From Pseudomonas silvicola (GTDB lineage Bacteria; Pseudomonadota; Gammaproteobacteria; Pseudomonadales; Pseudomonadaceae): 64,000 bases of DNA. The notes under the pieces are model-generated. The model ran no database searches, was not told the DNA's origin, and saw nothing but the letters and a program-made list of their open reading frames with translations. Shown here in pieces: positions 17,682 through 26,544 of this stretch. The number at the start of each line of letters is the position of its first letter. The stretch's first letter is position 1. Made by a program: the position numbers and the translations under genes. Location: positions 3,512,001 to 3,576,000 of the forward strand of contig NZ_CP093280.1 of NCBI RefSeq assembly GCF_026651855.1, in the 5' to 3' direction.

Positions 17682-18407
17682 TCAGAGGGTGTTGTCGATC
17701 AGGCTGGTGGGGATGATCGTAAGCTTCTGGCCTTTCTTGGCGATCACGTCGCGGAAGTCATAGCGAGCACCGGGGAAACCGAGCATCTTCCAGCTGGCCA
17801 TGCCCTTGTTGCCGCCGTAGATCGGGTCGGCCAGGAAGCCTTCGCGCACGTTGGCCAGGATCTGCTCGAACAGCTCCTTGACCTCCAGGTCCGGACCCAG
17901 CACCAGCTCAAGCTGCCCGCTCTCCATGCGCCGCAGCAAGTCGTCCTGCTGGCCACCGTCCAGCTCGGCGAAGGCTTTGGAGAAGGATTTGCGGCACAGG
18001 GTATCCAGCGCGGCCAGGCCCTGGCGCCAGCGGTCGGCCGGGGTCAGCGGCGACTGGGTGCCTTGCTCCGGGGTGCCCTTGACGAAGCGGCCCAGGCGAT
18101 AGAGGGTGGCGCCGTTGCCGTAGTCGCCGGCCAGCTGGCGATCAATGAAGGTGGCGCAACCGGCTTCCTTGCCGCCGATGCTCAATTCATCTGCAGGGAT
18201 CAAGCGGTCGGCCAATGCTGCTGCCGCCTCGAATTCGGCGGGGGTGAAGAACGCCAGGCCACCCTGGCGCACGGTCGGCAACGAAGGCAGGCTGGCTTTG
18301 CCTGGTTCCCAAGGCTGGCCACCGGTGATGACGTCGGCACGTGCCGCTGGCAGTGTCGACGCAGCAGCCAGGGCCAGGGCCGATGAGAGAAAACTTCTGC
18401 GTTGCAT
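17682..18407 (-). CDS. Gluconate 2-dehydrogenase subunit 3 (gamma) family protein (copy 2)
   Basis: A 241-residue small subunit with a twin-arginine signal (MQRRSFLSSALALAAASTL). It shares FFTPAEFEAAAALADRLIPADE and NKGMASWKMLGFPGARYDFRD with its family and with the gene at 5550-6263. It is first in its operon, 204 bases downstream of the conserved promoter element. It probably chaperones the flavoprotein through the Tat pathway and stays in the complex. Confidence 0.9.
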   Translation of the reverse strand: MQRRSFLSSALALAAASTLPAARADVITGGQPWEPGKASLPSLPTVRQGGLAFFTPAEFEAAAALADRLIPADELSIGGKEAGCATFIDRQLAGDYGNGATLYRLGRFVKGTPEQGTQSPLTPADRWRQGLAALDTLCRKSFSKAFAELDGGQQDDLLRRMESGQLELVLGPDLEVKELFEQILANVREGFLADPIYGGNKGMASWKMLGFPGARYDFRDVIAKKGQKLTIIPTSLIDNTL

Positions 18408-18568
18408 GATGATTCCTGTTTAGGTGAGATGACAAAGACTTGCCTGGCTCCGCCCACACGCACGCGCACGCGTCCGCACAGGCAGGGCAAGGCCTTGTCC
18501 GTACAGTCACTCAGAAGAGAAGGGGGGACACGCGGAGAGAAGGGCTAGAAAGGGCCTTCAGGTCACGG

Positions 18569-18628
18569 CGGCAATTCTAGGGTGCGACATGTCACCACGC
18601 CATTAACAAATTGACGTGTTTCCTTCAA
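18569..18628. promoter_or_regulatory. Conserved promoter/operator block of gluconate dehydrogenase operon 2
   Basis: Carries TTGACGTGTTTCCTTCAA at 18611-18628, identical to the element at 6383-6400. It is flanked by the same sequence towards the minus-strand operon, ending in a possible -10 TAGAAT near 18575-18580 on the minus strand. It lies between the end of a LacI-family gene and the operon it should drive. Confidence 0.6.
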
Positions 18629-18635
18629 AAAGCAC

Positions 18636-19655
18636 TCAATCGGGTAGTGTCTCGTCGATAACAATGCGCAGTTGAGGGGCTCCCTGGGGCAGTTCCTCCA
18701 AGTCACCATTGCGATAAAGCAGGTGTTGGATGGCTGCTTTGGCTTGCCCTTCTGGGTCTTGGTCCAATACCAGCGACAATAGTCCTTCTCGCAACAGCTG
18801 CGCATGCTCGTTGGTCGCTTCGTGCCCAATCCAAACTGGACGAATATTGTTATTTACCAGGGCTAGGCGAATGCCGGCTGAACTGCTGCCGGTGTCGTAA
18901 ATTGCCGCCAGTTTCTGGTTTTCAGTGATGGCGTCTTGTACCGCATGGCTGGCAAGTGTCGGGTCGTCGTGGCATTGAATCGGCCCAACAATATCCAGAC
19001 CGGGTGCGTATTGTTGTAGGGCATCCATGAAGCCTGAAACGCGTTGTTGATGAGCGACGTAAAGCAGAGAGTTGGTGATCAGTAACACCTTACCCCCATC
19101 CACGTGCGCCCATCGGCTGAGCAGCCTGCCTGCGCTTCGACCTGCAACATAGTTGTCTATGCCGATATAGGTCGCACCTGCAAGGTCGGAAAGGTTAGAG
19201 GTGAGGAGTACGACCGGAACGCCCAAAGCCATCTGCTCCTTCAAGGCCAACCGGACCGTTGGCGTATCGTGGGCTACAACCAAAAGTCCTTGACGTGCAG
19301 TCCTAGGCTGGTTGATCAATTCCAGGAGCTGATCCGGATCCTTTTCGTCCCACGTGTGGCGCTGTAAGACTAGGCGTGAGCGCAGTAATTGGGCCTGTTG
19401 CTCGAAGCCGTTCGCTAACCGCCGGTAGTGATCCGTAGGGCTATTGACCATTAACAGATCGAATCGTAGTAGCCCGTGTGTGGGGGAGGGCAGTAAGCGT
19501 CTGAGGCCCAAAGTACGGGCAGCTTGCAAGACTTTTCGCCGCTTGGCATCAGATACGCTTCCGCGTTCGTTGAGCACCCGGTCCACGGTACTCAGACTCA
19601 CTCCAGCGAGTTCAGCGACCTGGCACAGGCCAGCCCTGCGATCAGCAATGTTCAC
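18636..19655 (-). CDS. LacI-family transcriptional regulator
   Basis: A 339-residue repressor. The HTH at about residues 10-33 is LCQVAELAGVSLSTVDRVLNERGSVS, followed by a sensor domain resembling ribose-type binding proteins (ATYIGIDNYVAGRSAGRLLSRW and later PVWIGHEATNEHAQLLREG). It lies upstream of and in the same direction as the second gluconate dehydrogenase operon, with a 228-base gap holding the shared operator block. Control of that operon is likely but not proven. Its base composition is lower in GC than the operon. Confidence 0.82.
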   Translation of the reverse strand: MNIADRRAGLCQVAELAGVSLSTVDRVLNERGSVSDAKRRKVLQAARTLGLRRLLPSPTHGLLRFDLLMVNSPTDHYRRLANGFEQQAQLLRSRLVLQRHTWDEKDPDQLLELINQPRTARQGLLVVAHDTPTVRLALKEQMALGVPVVLLTSNLSDLAGATYIGIDNYVAGRSAGRLLSRWAHVDGGKVLLITNSLLYVAHQQRVSGFMDALQQYAPGLDIVGPIQCHDDPTLASHAVQDAITENQKLAAIYDTGSSSAGIRLALVNNNIRPVWIGHEATNEHAQLLREGLLSLVLDQDPEGQAKAAIQHLLYRNGDLEELPQGAPQLRIVIDETLPD

Positions 19656-19933
19656 TGCGTACTCCGATCTAATGAGAATTTGCTTTTAACATCTGGCACA
19701 AGCCCGAAGCGTTGATTGCGTAGATGAGATGCCCAGTGGCAACAGAAATCGGCGGCATCTTAACCGGGGGGGGATGGTGCTTGAAACTGATTCTTTGCCA
19801 TGGGGTGCATGGATCCTGGCGGGGTGTCCAGCAATCCGATCAGCCCAGCTAGTGGCTGTAAAGGAACTGCGATGACTGCTGGCTTACAGGTGGTAGATTG
19901 GAGGGGAACCCAGCTCAAGGACAGATCAACCCG

Positions 19934-20596
19934 ATGTATCTTGCACGCACCACTGACGGCAGGCGTATTCCTGCAACTCGGGATGAAAGCGGCCACTGCC
20001 CCAGCTGCAATGAGCAGCTAACTGCGAAGCTGGGTGATATCTACGAGTGGCACTGGAGTCATAAAGCCGGCCAGGCATGCAGCTATCGGAAGACATCGAC
20101 TTCCTGGCAGTACGGCTGGATCCGTCATTACCACGGCACTGGTGAATGGGAAATGGAGACACTCGTCGATGGGGTCGATTTTGACGGCGTTCATCCACAG
20201 AAGCGCCTCGCCCTGATGCTCGCTCTCAAGCTGGATCTGATAACCCTCAATGCATTTATCGATACGGCAGCACAGCGCGGTCTCAAGCCAGTGGTAATCT
20301 TCAATGCTAAAGCGTTTGAGCGATTTCAGTTTGAGGGCTATCGCTTGAGGCATCCCAGGCGCTCAGACAATAGCTGGGTTTTGTTCTTCTCCCATGCGTT
20401 TCGTGGGCACGCTCGCACGGCCTCCCTATGGGTGGACATCGAGCAGGACGAGCATCCCCATTTCGGGCTGAGAAGCGGGCTCTACAACCTGGCCTATTCA
20501 GGTGAATTTCATGGCGCTATTACAGTGCATCCTGTCTATCGACAGAGGCCGGTTTTCATCGCTGCCCGTCCCCTGACTGACCACTTCGAGTACTAG
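19934..20596 (+). CDS. Unknown protein with a CoiA-like zinc-binding N-terminus
   Basis: A 220-residue protein starting at ATG 19934, with AAGGA 12 bases upstream. The first 55 residues (MYLARTTDGRRIPATRDESGHCPSCNEQL, then HWSHKAGQAC) place a C-x2-C pair before a W-H-x-S-H and a further cysteine. This resembles the N-terminal zinc region of CoiA-like competence proteins. The conserved nuclease core of CoiA is not evident in the rest. No signal peptide or membrane segment. It stands alone, with decayed sequence after it. Function unknown. Confidence 0.6.
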   Translation: MYLARTTDGRRIPATRDESGHCPSCNEQLTAKLGDIYEWHWSHKAGQACSYRKTSTSWQYGWIRHYHGTGEWEMETLVDGVDFDGVHPQKRLALMLALKLDLITLNAFIDTAAQRGLKPVVIFNAKAFERFQFEGYRLRHPRRSDNSWVLFFSHAFRGHARTASLWVDIEQDEHPHFGLRSGLYNLAYSGEFHGAITVHPVYRQRPVFIAARPLTDHFEY

Positions 20597-21161
20597 GGTT
20601 CGCGCTTCCCTAAACTCAGATCGTCATTCGTAATTTACTTCAGTGTAGTGGCTACATGAGGGAAGGGACTCTTCCCTCACTCACTGATTGTAAGTACACG
20701 GCCATCCACGCTTATCCTGCAGCAACGCTGGAGCATTGAACGTCTGTTTGGGACCGAAGTAGCTCAGGCGCGTGACCGCTTCTGGCCGAAACCGGCCTTT
20801 TACGAAAGCAGCTGAAGGTTGAGAGTCGCCACCGAATGCCGCCTACGATCGGCTCGTTCAGCCAACAAAATTGCCAAGTCCAGCGCTAACGCCATTGATA
20901 AGATACAGCGTTCACGAGTTGCCGCCGCGCCTGCTTGGGAAACCATGGGAAATCTGACTTGAGGCGAGCGTCTGCGCGTAAGCAACTAGCTTCAAGGTCG
21001 TTGCCCATCCGCCAGCTTGGTACTCGATTGCTGCCATCCATATGGTGTACAACATCTCACGCGCATCAGCATCCAGATAGGGGGATGCTGACAAGACCTC
21101 ATAAATAGCGCCAAGGCTGTTCCCTACTCTCGAATTTTTTCATTTCCAAGACCCATGTTCG
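20597..21161. other. Non-coding or decayed stretch
   Basis: Holds a hairpin just after the CoiA-like gene (TGAGGGAAG 20657-20665, CTTCCCTCA 20671-20679), a GACCGCTTCTGGCCG-type repeat near 20774, and a possible gene remnant on the minus strand. No intact gene seen. Confidence 0.5.
20912..21131 (-). pseudogene. Possible gene remnant
   Basis: The minus strand reads VGNSLGAIYEVLSASPYLDADAREMLYTIWMAAIEYQAGGWATTLKLVAYAQTLA and so on, which has natural protein composition. No ATG or GTG start with a ribosome site exists in frame; only a TTG at 21094. An ATG with MKKFESR lies in a neighbouring frame just upstream, so a small frameshift is possible. Family not recognised; weak call. Confidence 0.3.
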
Positions 21162-21494
21162 GTGCAGTCCCATGGCAATACCTTTAGTTCGATTGCAACC
21201 CAAAGAGGAACGGGGCAAGTGAGTTTAGATCTATACCTTGAAGCTGATAATGCGCTCACAACCTCGACGCTTGGGCAAGCCTTAAAAAATGCCGGGGCGT
21301 CGGAAGTCAACATGCTGGACGGTGGTCTGGAAGCTGCCTTTATCTCGGGCCTCACATTGACCTCCGATGGAGTAACCACAGACTCTATGATTTACGCTGA
21401 GGATACGAAGGGAATGGACTTCCGCGTCGCTACTCGCTGTTTCATTAGAATCAAAGGGCCGAACCGGAAGGGCACTCGACCATGGACGATCTAG
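21162..21494 (+). CDS. Hypothetical protein, probably truncated
   Basis: A 110-codon frame with a GTG start and no convincing ribosome site. The middle (VSLDLYLEADNALTTSTLGQALKNAGASEVNMLDGGLEAAFISGLTLTSDGV) looks like real protein with a beta-alpha-beta feel; the last twenty residues do not. It may be the start of a longer gene whose end was lost. Not recognised. It lies among other remnants. Confidence 0.35.
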   Translation: MQSHGNTFSSIATQRGTGQVSLDLYLEADNALTTSTLGQALKNAGASEVNMLDGGLEAAFISGLTLTSDGVTTDSMIYAEDTKGMDFRVATRCFIRIKGPNRKGTRPWTI

Positions 21495-21742
21495 CCAAAA
21501 TTGCCGAATCCATTGCTGAGACGTGTTATCCCTTTTCCTGATAACCTTCCAGTTCGAGGAAACCTTGTATTGGCGGGACTTCACCGGCCTACATCGTATT
21601 TGATGCGATGATCTCCACTTAAAAATTTCTGGGAGCTCACGATCTGCTACGGGGCGTTCGCTGCCACCTTCAACCGGCAATTCTTGACCCAAAACGGATC
21701 GCCGAGCCGTTCTAGCAGCCAAGGGGGGCTTGGACTTGGCAT

Positions 21743-22051
21743 TTGCTCTACCAGGCCTATAAGCTAACAGCTGCAATCTTCAGTCCCGATTACCCTCCCC
21801 AAGAGGCAACCTTTGTCTACAATCCGCTATGTCTCGTTTTTATACCGCCGCTTGTATCCTTGCTTAAAGCGGCGGAGGATTGCAAAGGCACACCACTCAG
21901 CGAGGTCGAGGTGCTTGAGATTCGAGATCATGCAACCGCGACAGCAGTGCCTTTCAGTGCCGCTTTTGCATTTGAGAAAGAGCGGGGTTACAGAGACATC
22001 GTTCCGGAAGAGTGCTGGAAGGAATGGCAGCGGATACGTTCATTCCTCTGA
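21743..22051 (+). CDS. Small hypothetical protein, possibly missing its true start
   Basis: Codes 102 residues from a TTG start. From about residue 25 on it reads like a compact helical protein (FIPPLVSLLKAAEDCKGTPLSEVEVLEIRDHATATAVPFSAAFAFEKERGYRDIVPEECWKEWQRIRSFL). This pattern recalls small bacterial proteins of unknown role that begin VPPLV. The first 20 residues look like read-in sequence, so the original start may be lost. Function unknown. Confidence 0.45.
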   Translation: MLYQAYKLTAAIFSPDYPPQEATFVYNPLCLVFIPPLVSLLKAAEDCKGTPLSEVEVLEIRDHATATAVPFSAAFAFEKERGYRDIVPEECWKEWQRIRSFL

Positions 22052-22118
22052 TTAACCTTGGGCTACCCCATAGCATTGGGAGCCAGGAGACTGGCTATTG
22101 AGAGGACTTTTTCGATGG

Positions 22119-22180
22119 GCCGCTTCCGACCCAGGCTGTGTGAAAACGCATCGTTTTCACACAGCCTGGACCCAAAGCGG
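22119..22180. repeat. Long perfect palindrome between small genes
   Basis: Arms of 18 bases (CCAGGCTGTGTGAAAACG at 22131-22148 and its inverse at 22152-22169) surround a CAT loop. Outer arms related to CCGCTT and AAGCGG extend the symmetry. No transposase gene accompanies it. Likely a small dispersed palindromic element. Confidence 0.7.
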
Positions 22181-22252
22181 ACGGTGGATGGTCCATGGTT
22201 GCTTCGGCGATCTTCAATCAGCATTATCTGGGGTCGACATGGAGGCGTCCAT

Positions 22253-22733
22253 ATGCCCAAACCATTGCTTCATCTCATGTCTGGCAAGATTGCATCCGGC
22301 AAATCAACTTTGGCGAAAGGTTTGGCTGCTGAACTGTCGGCGGTACTGCTAAGCGGAGACCATTGGCTCTCAAGGCTTTACCGTCAGCAGATCAAGTCAG
22401 TAACCGATTACGTACGCTTCTCCCGCCAGATCAGAGAGGTGGTGGGCCCGCTCGTCATTGATATGCTGCGTGCATGTAGAGCAGTTGTCCTAGATTTCCC
22501 TGCCAATACCCTCCAGGATCGACAATGGTTGCGGGGCTTGGCTGACACAGAGGCTTCCCATTGTTTACACTATATCGGGGCGGACGACGATCTGTCGAAG
22601 CAGATTGCATGTTCGCAACGGTCTTGCTGAACACGAATTTGCTGCGACTGATGCCAAGTTTGATCTGATCACCAGCTATTTTCGCGCGCCCGATGAGAAT
22701 GAGGGGCTACGGATCGAAACTCACCGCATCTGA
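22253..22733 (+). pseudogene. Frameshifted P-loop kinase-like gene
   Basis: From ATG 22253 the frame gives MPKPLLHLMSGKIASGKST, a Walker A kinase start, then DHWLSRLYRQQIKSVTDYVRFSRQIREVVGPLVIDMLRACRAVVLDFPANT. It stops early at 22630. One frame over, from 22614 to the stop at 22731-22733, it continues RNGLAEHEFAATDAKFDLITSYFRAPDENEGLRIE, the natural tail of this AAA/zeta-like kinase family (about 160 residues). One extra base near 22613 explains the break. The product would lose its last third unless frameshifting or a sequence error restores it. Confidence 0.7.
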
Positions 22734-22840
22734 CGGGACGGTAGCGCTAGTTGTGCCGGCACCGAGCCATCGTGAGTCACGTTTCACTTCATTGAACGAT
22801 GTTAAGCGTACTGAGGTATGCTTTGCCATCGAATCTAAAC

Positions 22841-22876
22841 AAAGATCGCCAGCCATGCACCTGGCTGGCGATCTTT
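22841..22876. terminator. Bidirectional terminator after the NCS1 permease gene
   Basis: AAAGATCGCCAGCC (22841-22854) pairs perfectly with GGCTGGCGATCTTT (22863-22876) around an 8-base loop. The A and T ends make it a rho-independent terminator in both directions. It lies 11 bases past the permease stop. Confidence 0.85.
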
Positions 22877-22887
22877 AATTATTATCC

Positions 22888-24300
22888 TTAAACACCCGTG
22901 TTTTTCAGTCCTGCCATATTGGCGGTTGAGGGAAGGGAGTGTTCAAAAGGGGTCTGATGCAGCCTTTTGCTACGGTTCATAAGGTAGTAAAGCACGCCTG
23001 GGATGATTAGTGCGGGCAACCAAGATATGTCAGTACCAATCACTTTATCAATCGGCCCTTTGTAGAAAGACAACTCCATGAAAGGAATTTGCGCAATTAC
23101 AGTCAGGGCATAAATGAACAGCGTATTCCAGTTGATTTTTCCGTAAATGCCGTTGCTATCGTACATCGCCGGTACGCTATATCGGCCTTTTCGGATCAGG
23201 TAGTAGTCCACGAGATTGATCGCGCTCCAGGGTACCAATACATAAACCTGTGCGATCAGGATGTCACTAAAGTAAGCGTTGAAGTTGTACTGGGCAGCGA
23301 TGGCAATCACGGTAACAATGATAGCGACGATAGCCATGATCAAAAATTTGGTCAGCAAGCTGATCCGCGATGAGCCATTGAATCCTGTGAAAATGGTCAC
23401 TGTGGACATGTAAGAACTGTACAAGTTCATCACGTTCCACTCTAGGACGCCGATGATGATCACGTAGTACGCCAAATTCTCATACCCAGGGAAGAGCTTA
23501 GCGATAGCACTGCCGGGATCGGTAGTTACATCCATGGCCGCCGCCGCCATTACAGCACCCAGGAGCATGAGGGATGTGGAACCTACTACAATCCCAAGAT
23601 AGCTGTACCAGAAGGTGGCACGCGTAGATATGGTGGTTGGCAGGTATCGAGAGTAGTCCGCCACGTACGGGCCAAAACCCAACGTCCAGGAAGCAGCTTG
23701 CGTTACTACCAAACAGAACAGCGCAAATTTGAAGGTACCGCTTGACAACAGCCAGACGCCATCTGGGAGGCCGTGCTTTAAAACAGCGTACGCAGCCAGG
23801 GCAAATACAATGCTGGATATCGCACTCATCCAAGCACCAATCCGGTGTATCAACTCATACCCAACGAAGCCGACTACTAGCGTGAGTGCGCCAAACAGTA
23901 TGATCGCATTATTGTCCGACACAGGGACTACTGCCTTTATCGAGTCCCGCATCACCACGCCGTTAGCTGCCGTGAACAGAATATAGGCGATCACCACGAT
24001 TGCTAAAGGTACGCCAGCACCGATAACTCCGAACTGCGCACGGCTTTGGATCATTTGGGGAATCCCCAAGTGTGGTCCTTGAGCAGAGTGCGCCGCCATA
24101 AATATGGAGCCAATCAAGTTACCTATGATCAGACCAATGAACGTCCAACCTAGGTTTAGACCTGCAACGACGCCCAGCGCCCCGATTACCATGGTGGTTA
24201 CTTGCATGTTTGCACTGCACCATACAGTGAACAGCCTTCTAACCGAGCCATAGCGTTCATTCTCTGGAATGAACTCGCAACTTCTGTTTTCGATTTCCAT
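22888..24300 (-). CDS. NCS1-family (cytosine/purine permease-like) transporter
   Basis: About 470 residues and twelve hydrophobic segments. Family marks are NENRYGSVRR-like ENERYGSVRRLFTVWCSANMQV at the start, GPHLGIPQMIQSRAQFGVIGAGVP, and FGPYVADYSRYLP. NCS1 carriers take up nucleobases, allantoin, hydantoins, thiamine precursors and similar nitrogen compounds by cation symport. The start is ATG 24300 or GTG 24312; both share the same upstream GGCGAGG. It is divergent from the EutH-like gene. A TATAYC-N4-GRTATA palindrome lies about 320 bases upstream. Substrate unknown. Confidence 0.85.
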   Translation of the reverse strand: MEIENRSCEFIPENERYGSVRRLFTVWCSANMQVTTMVIGALGVVAGLNLGWTFIGLIIGNLIGSIFMAAHSAQGPHLGIPQMIQSRAQFGVIGAGVPLAIVVIAYILFTAANGVVMRDSIKAVVPVSDNNAIILFGALTLVVGFVGYELIHRIGAWMSAISSIVFALAAYAVLKHGLPDGVWLLSSGTFKFALFCLVVTQAASWTLGFGPYVADYSRYLPTTISTRATFWYSYLGIVVGSTSLMLLGAVMAAAAMDVTTDPGSAIAKLFPGYENLAYYVIIIGVLEWNVMNLYSSYMSTVTIFTGFNGSSRISLLTKFLIMAIVAIIVTVIAIAAQYNFNAYFSDILIAQVYVLVPWSAINLVDYYLIRKGRYSVPAMYDSNGIYGKINWNTLFIYALTVIAQIPFMELSFYKGPIDKVIGTDISWLPALIIPGVLYYLMNRSKRLHQTPFEHSLPSTANMAGLKNTGV

Positions 24301-24614
24301 CTGCGGATGCACCTCGCCAAGGATATTGTGGATTTTAGATTATTGGCAGTGTCAATTGGTAAAGCATCACTAGCTGAACGGGCTAGTCGATTGCGACCCA
24401 GGCGGTCAGACCTAAGGTGCATTTCGGCGTGCGACAGGTAAACGAGCATGCCGCTCCCTGCGCCATCATGGTTAAGCAGCTGTGCTCTCGCACAGGTGCC
24501 CATCAATGCCTCCAGTAGCCTAAGCCAGCGCCCTGGTCACCCATCCCATGATTTTGTCTTGATTATTTTTGTCGAAAACCGATAGCCCAAAACCTAAGGT
24601 AAGTCGTGGAAGCC

Positions 24615-24638
24615 GTCTATATACCGAGCGATATAGAC
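24615..24638. promoter_or_regulatory. Operator-like palindrome, island copy 1
   Basis: GTCTATAT and ATATAGAC are perfect 8-base arms around ACCGAGCG. The core TATACCGAGCGATATA (24620-24635) matches copies at 24901 and 30771 to the form TATAYC-N4-GRTATA. Confidence 0.6.
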
Positions 24639-24900
24639 CAAGTGCAGATCATCGGTTCACGATTGGGCCAGGGTGCGGGCTCAGTTAAGGAAACCGGGGC
24701 TTGGGACGGCCCCGTCCTGACCTTCTTCTATCGGTAAGGAGCTGCGTTTCACCAAAAAAAAGCGCGATGACATCCAATCATGCCCTCAGAACCGCTTTTA
24801 CTTTTTAGACGGCTGCCTAGGCAGCGATCAGCTCCTGCGGCTTGTCAATGTGCAGCTAGGGAAGAACTCTTCAGCAATGATCACGAAAACCGCACCGATC

Positions 24901-24916
24901 TATACCAAACGATATA
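24901..24916. promoter_or_regulatory. Operator-like palindrome, island copy 2
   Basis: TATACCAAACGATATA lies 183 bases before the EutH-like start. It is the same core as the other two copies, with shorter symmetric arms (TATA/TATA). Confidence 0.6.
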
Positions 24917-25098
24917 TGGACATCTGTTTGTAATAGGGGATACCTTCGCCTTTCCCTCGGGTGGCGCAGCAGTCATGAGCCAAATCCTGAGGGAATATAT
25001 GGGTGATAGCTGCTCCGTTGCGTACTGGGCAGAAAGATATAAAAAAATTATCACGCAAAAAATCTGCCAAAAATATCTACAAAAGTGAGGCAGTAGTA

Positions 25099-26331
25099 GT
25101 GGAAAATATTGGAGCCTACATAATTTATGTAATTATGGTCTGTGCCGTTCTTGGCGCCATCGCTTCAGTATGCAACGCAGAATACGAATTGGGTCAAGAG
25201 TTCATTGCTGGAATTCATAGCGTTGGTCCGATATTTATCCCCGTCGCCGGAATCATGGCGTCCATTCCATATATATCGAAATTTATTACTAATTTCATCG
25301 GGCCGCTGTTTCAGTACTTGGGTGCTGACCCTGGAATTGCAGGCCCCATATTTATTGCTTCTGACATGGGCGGCTACCAATTAGCTCACGCTCTCGCGGA
25401 AAGTCCAGAAGCTTGGATACTAGGCCTCTTCACGGGTTTTCAATCTGGCGCTACGGTGATTTTCATTATCCCCGTGGGCCTCGCAATGTTGCACAAGGCT
25501 GACCACAAGTATATGGCCTTAGGCATAATGGCTGGTCTCCTGACCATACCTATTAGTATCATGATAATCGCATTGGTAGCAGAGGCTCTTGGAGTCAGCG
25601 TCCGCCCGGACATAGCTACGACCGGTGCCGCTACACAAGCACTTCACTTTACTTTTCTCATGCTAGTCCGAAACCTACTCCCACTCTTCATTTTTTGTAT
25701 CGGTCTAGCGTTTGCGCTTCGCCTTTTCACAAATACGATGATCAAGCTGTTTCTACTGGCCGGTAAATTATTGTACGCATGCTTGACCTTGGTCTTGGTA
25801 GCCTCCATTGTTGAGTATTTTACCCAGTTCTTCAGTACGGTTTTCGGCGCTTGGGGGTTTGCTCCTATCATTGCTGATGAACAAGGCCAGTTCCACGCCC
25901 TAGAAATAGCTGGTTATATTGGCATCATGCTTTGTGGTGCGTTTCCAATGGTTTATTTAATCAAGCACTTCCTGGCTAAGCCCATCGAGGCCGCGGCCTT
26001 GAGGCTTGGTCTATCACCAGTTGGGGCGGCAGGAGTGCTCGCGGCATCGTGCAATATCTTGGCAATGTTTCGTCTGGTCCAAGATATGCCTCCTAAGGAT
26101 AAGGTGCTCGTGATCGCTTTCTCGGTGTGTGCGGCCTTCACATTTGGGGATCACATGGCCTTCTCGGCAAACTTTCAGCCCAACATCATTCTGCCGCTGG
26201 TGGTCGGTAAGCTGAGCGGCGGTGTCATCGGGATGGGGCTTGCATATTGGCTCGCGGTTCCCGAAGCCAAAGGCCTCGGCGCCCTCGACCGTACCGAAAT
26301 GTACATGCGAGCAGGCCCGCAGCCTCTCTAA
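25099..26331 (+). CDS. EutH-like ethanolamine-type transporter
   Basis: A 410-residue integral membrane protein starting at GTG 25099 with GAGG nine bases upstream. EutH family marks are ASDMGGYQLAH (DMGG motif), FTGFQSGATVIFIIPVGLAML, MALGIMAGLLTIP, and near the end CAAFTFGDHMAFSANFQPNIILPLVVGKLSGG. EutH proteins move ethanolamine across the inner membrane. No ethanolamine ammonia-lyase or microcompartment gene is in the window, so it may serve a different amino alcohol. It is followed by a LuxR-type regulator. Confidence 0.85.
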   Translation: MENIGAYIIYVIMVCAVLGAIASVCNAEYELGQEFIAGIHSVGPIFIPVAGIMASIPYISKFITNFIGPLFQYLGADPGIAGPIFIASDMGGYQLAHALAESPEAWILGLFTGFQSGATVIFIIPVGLAMLHKADHKYMALGIMAGLLTIPISIMIIALVAEALGVSVRPDIATTGAATQALHFTFLMLVRNLLPLFIFCIGLAFALRLFTNTMIKLFLLAGKLLYACLTLVLVASIVEYFTQFFSTVFGAWGFAPIIADEQGQFHALEIAGYIGIMLCGAFPMVYLIKHFLAKPIEAAALRLGLSPVGAAGVLAASCNILAMFRLVQDMPPKDKVLVIAFSVCAAFTFGDHMAFSANFQPNIILPLVVGKLSGGVIGMGLAYWLAVPEAKGLGALDRTEMYMRAGPQPL

Positions 26332-26544
26332 GCAAAAACTCGCTTTGCCTGGCTTAGTTTTCTATAGCCGGGCCTTATCGTTCGTGGAGGCTCTGGAACC
26401 TAGCTATCCCTTCCTGAGAGCGGTATGTTTCATGATGCCGCCTAGCCGTTTCGCTATGCTTAAGGCGCCAATGGAACGAGCGCCTTGCAGCACCGCTGAG
26501 TCGCGGGATACGTACGCTTCAGAGACCAGTAAGGGTTTTGAGAA

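Larger units (their letters stand above)
24301..25098. other. Long divergent regulatory region
   Basis: 798 bases between the NCS1 permease and the EutH-like gene. It contains two copies of a shared palindrome (24615-24638 and 24901-24916). No convincing gene; the open frames inside lack ribosome sites and protein-like composition. Confidence 0.5.

Noticed and set aside
24780-25088. 102-codon frame upstream of the EutH-like gene
   Set aside because: No ribosome site, no protein-like composition, and it overlaps an operator-like palindrome.
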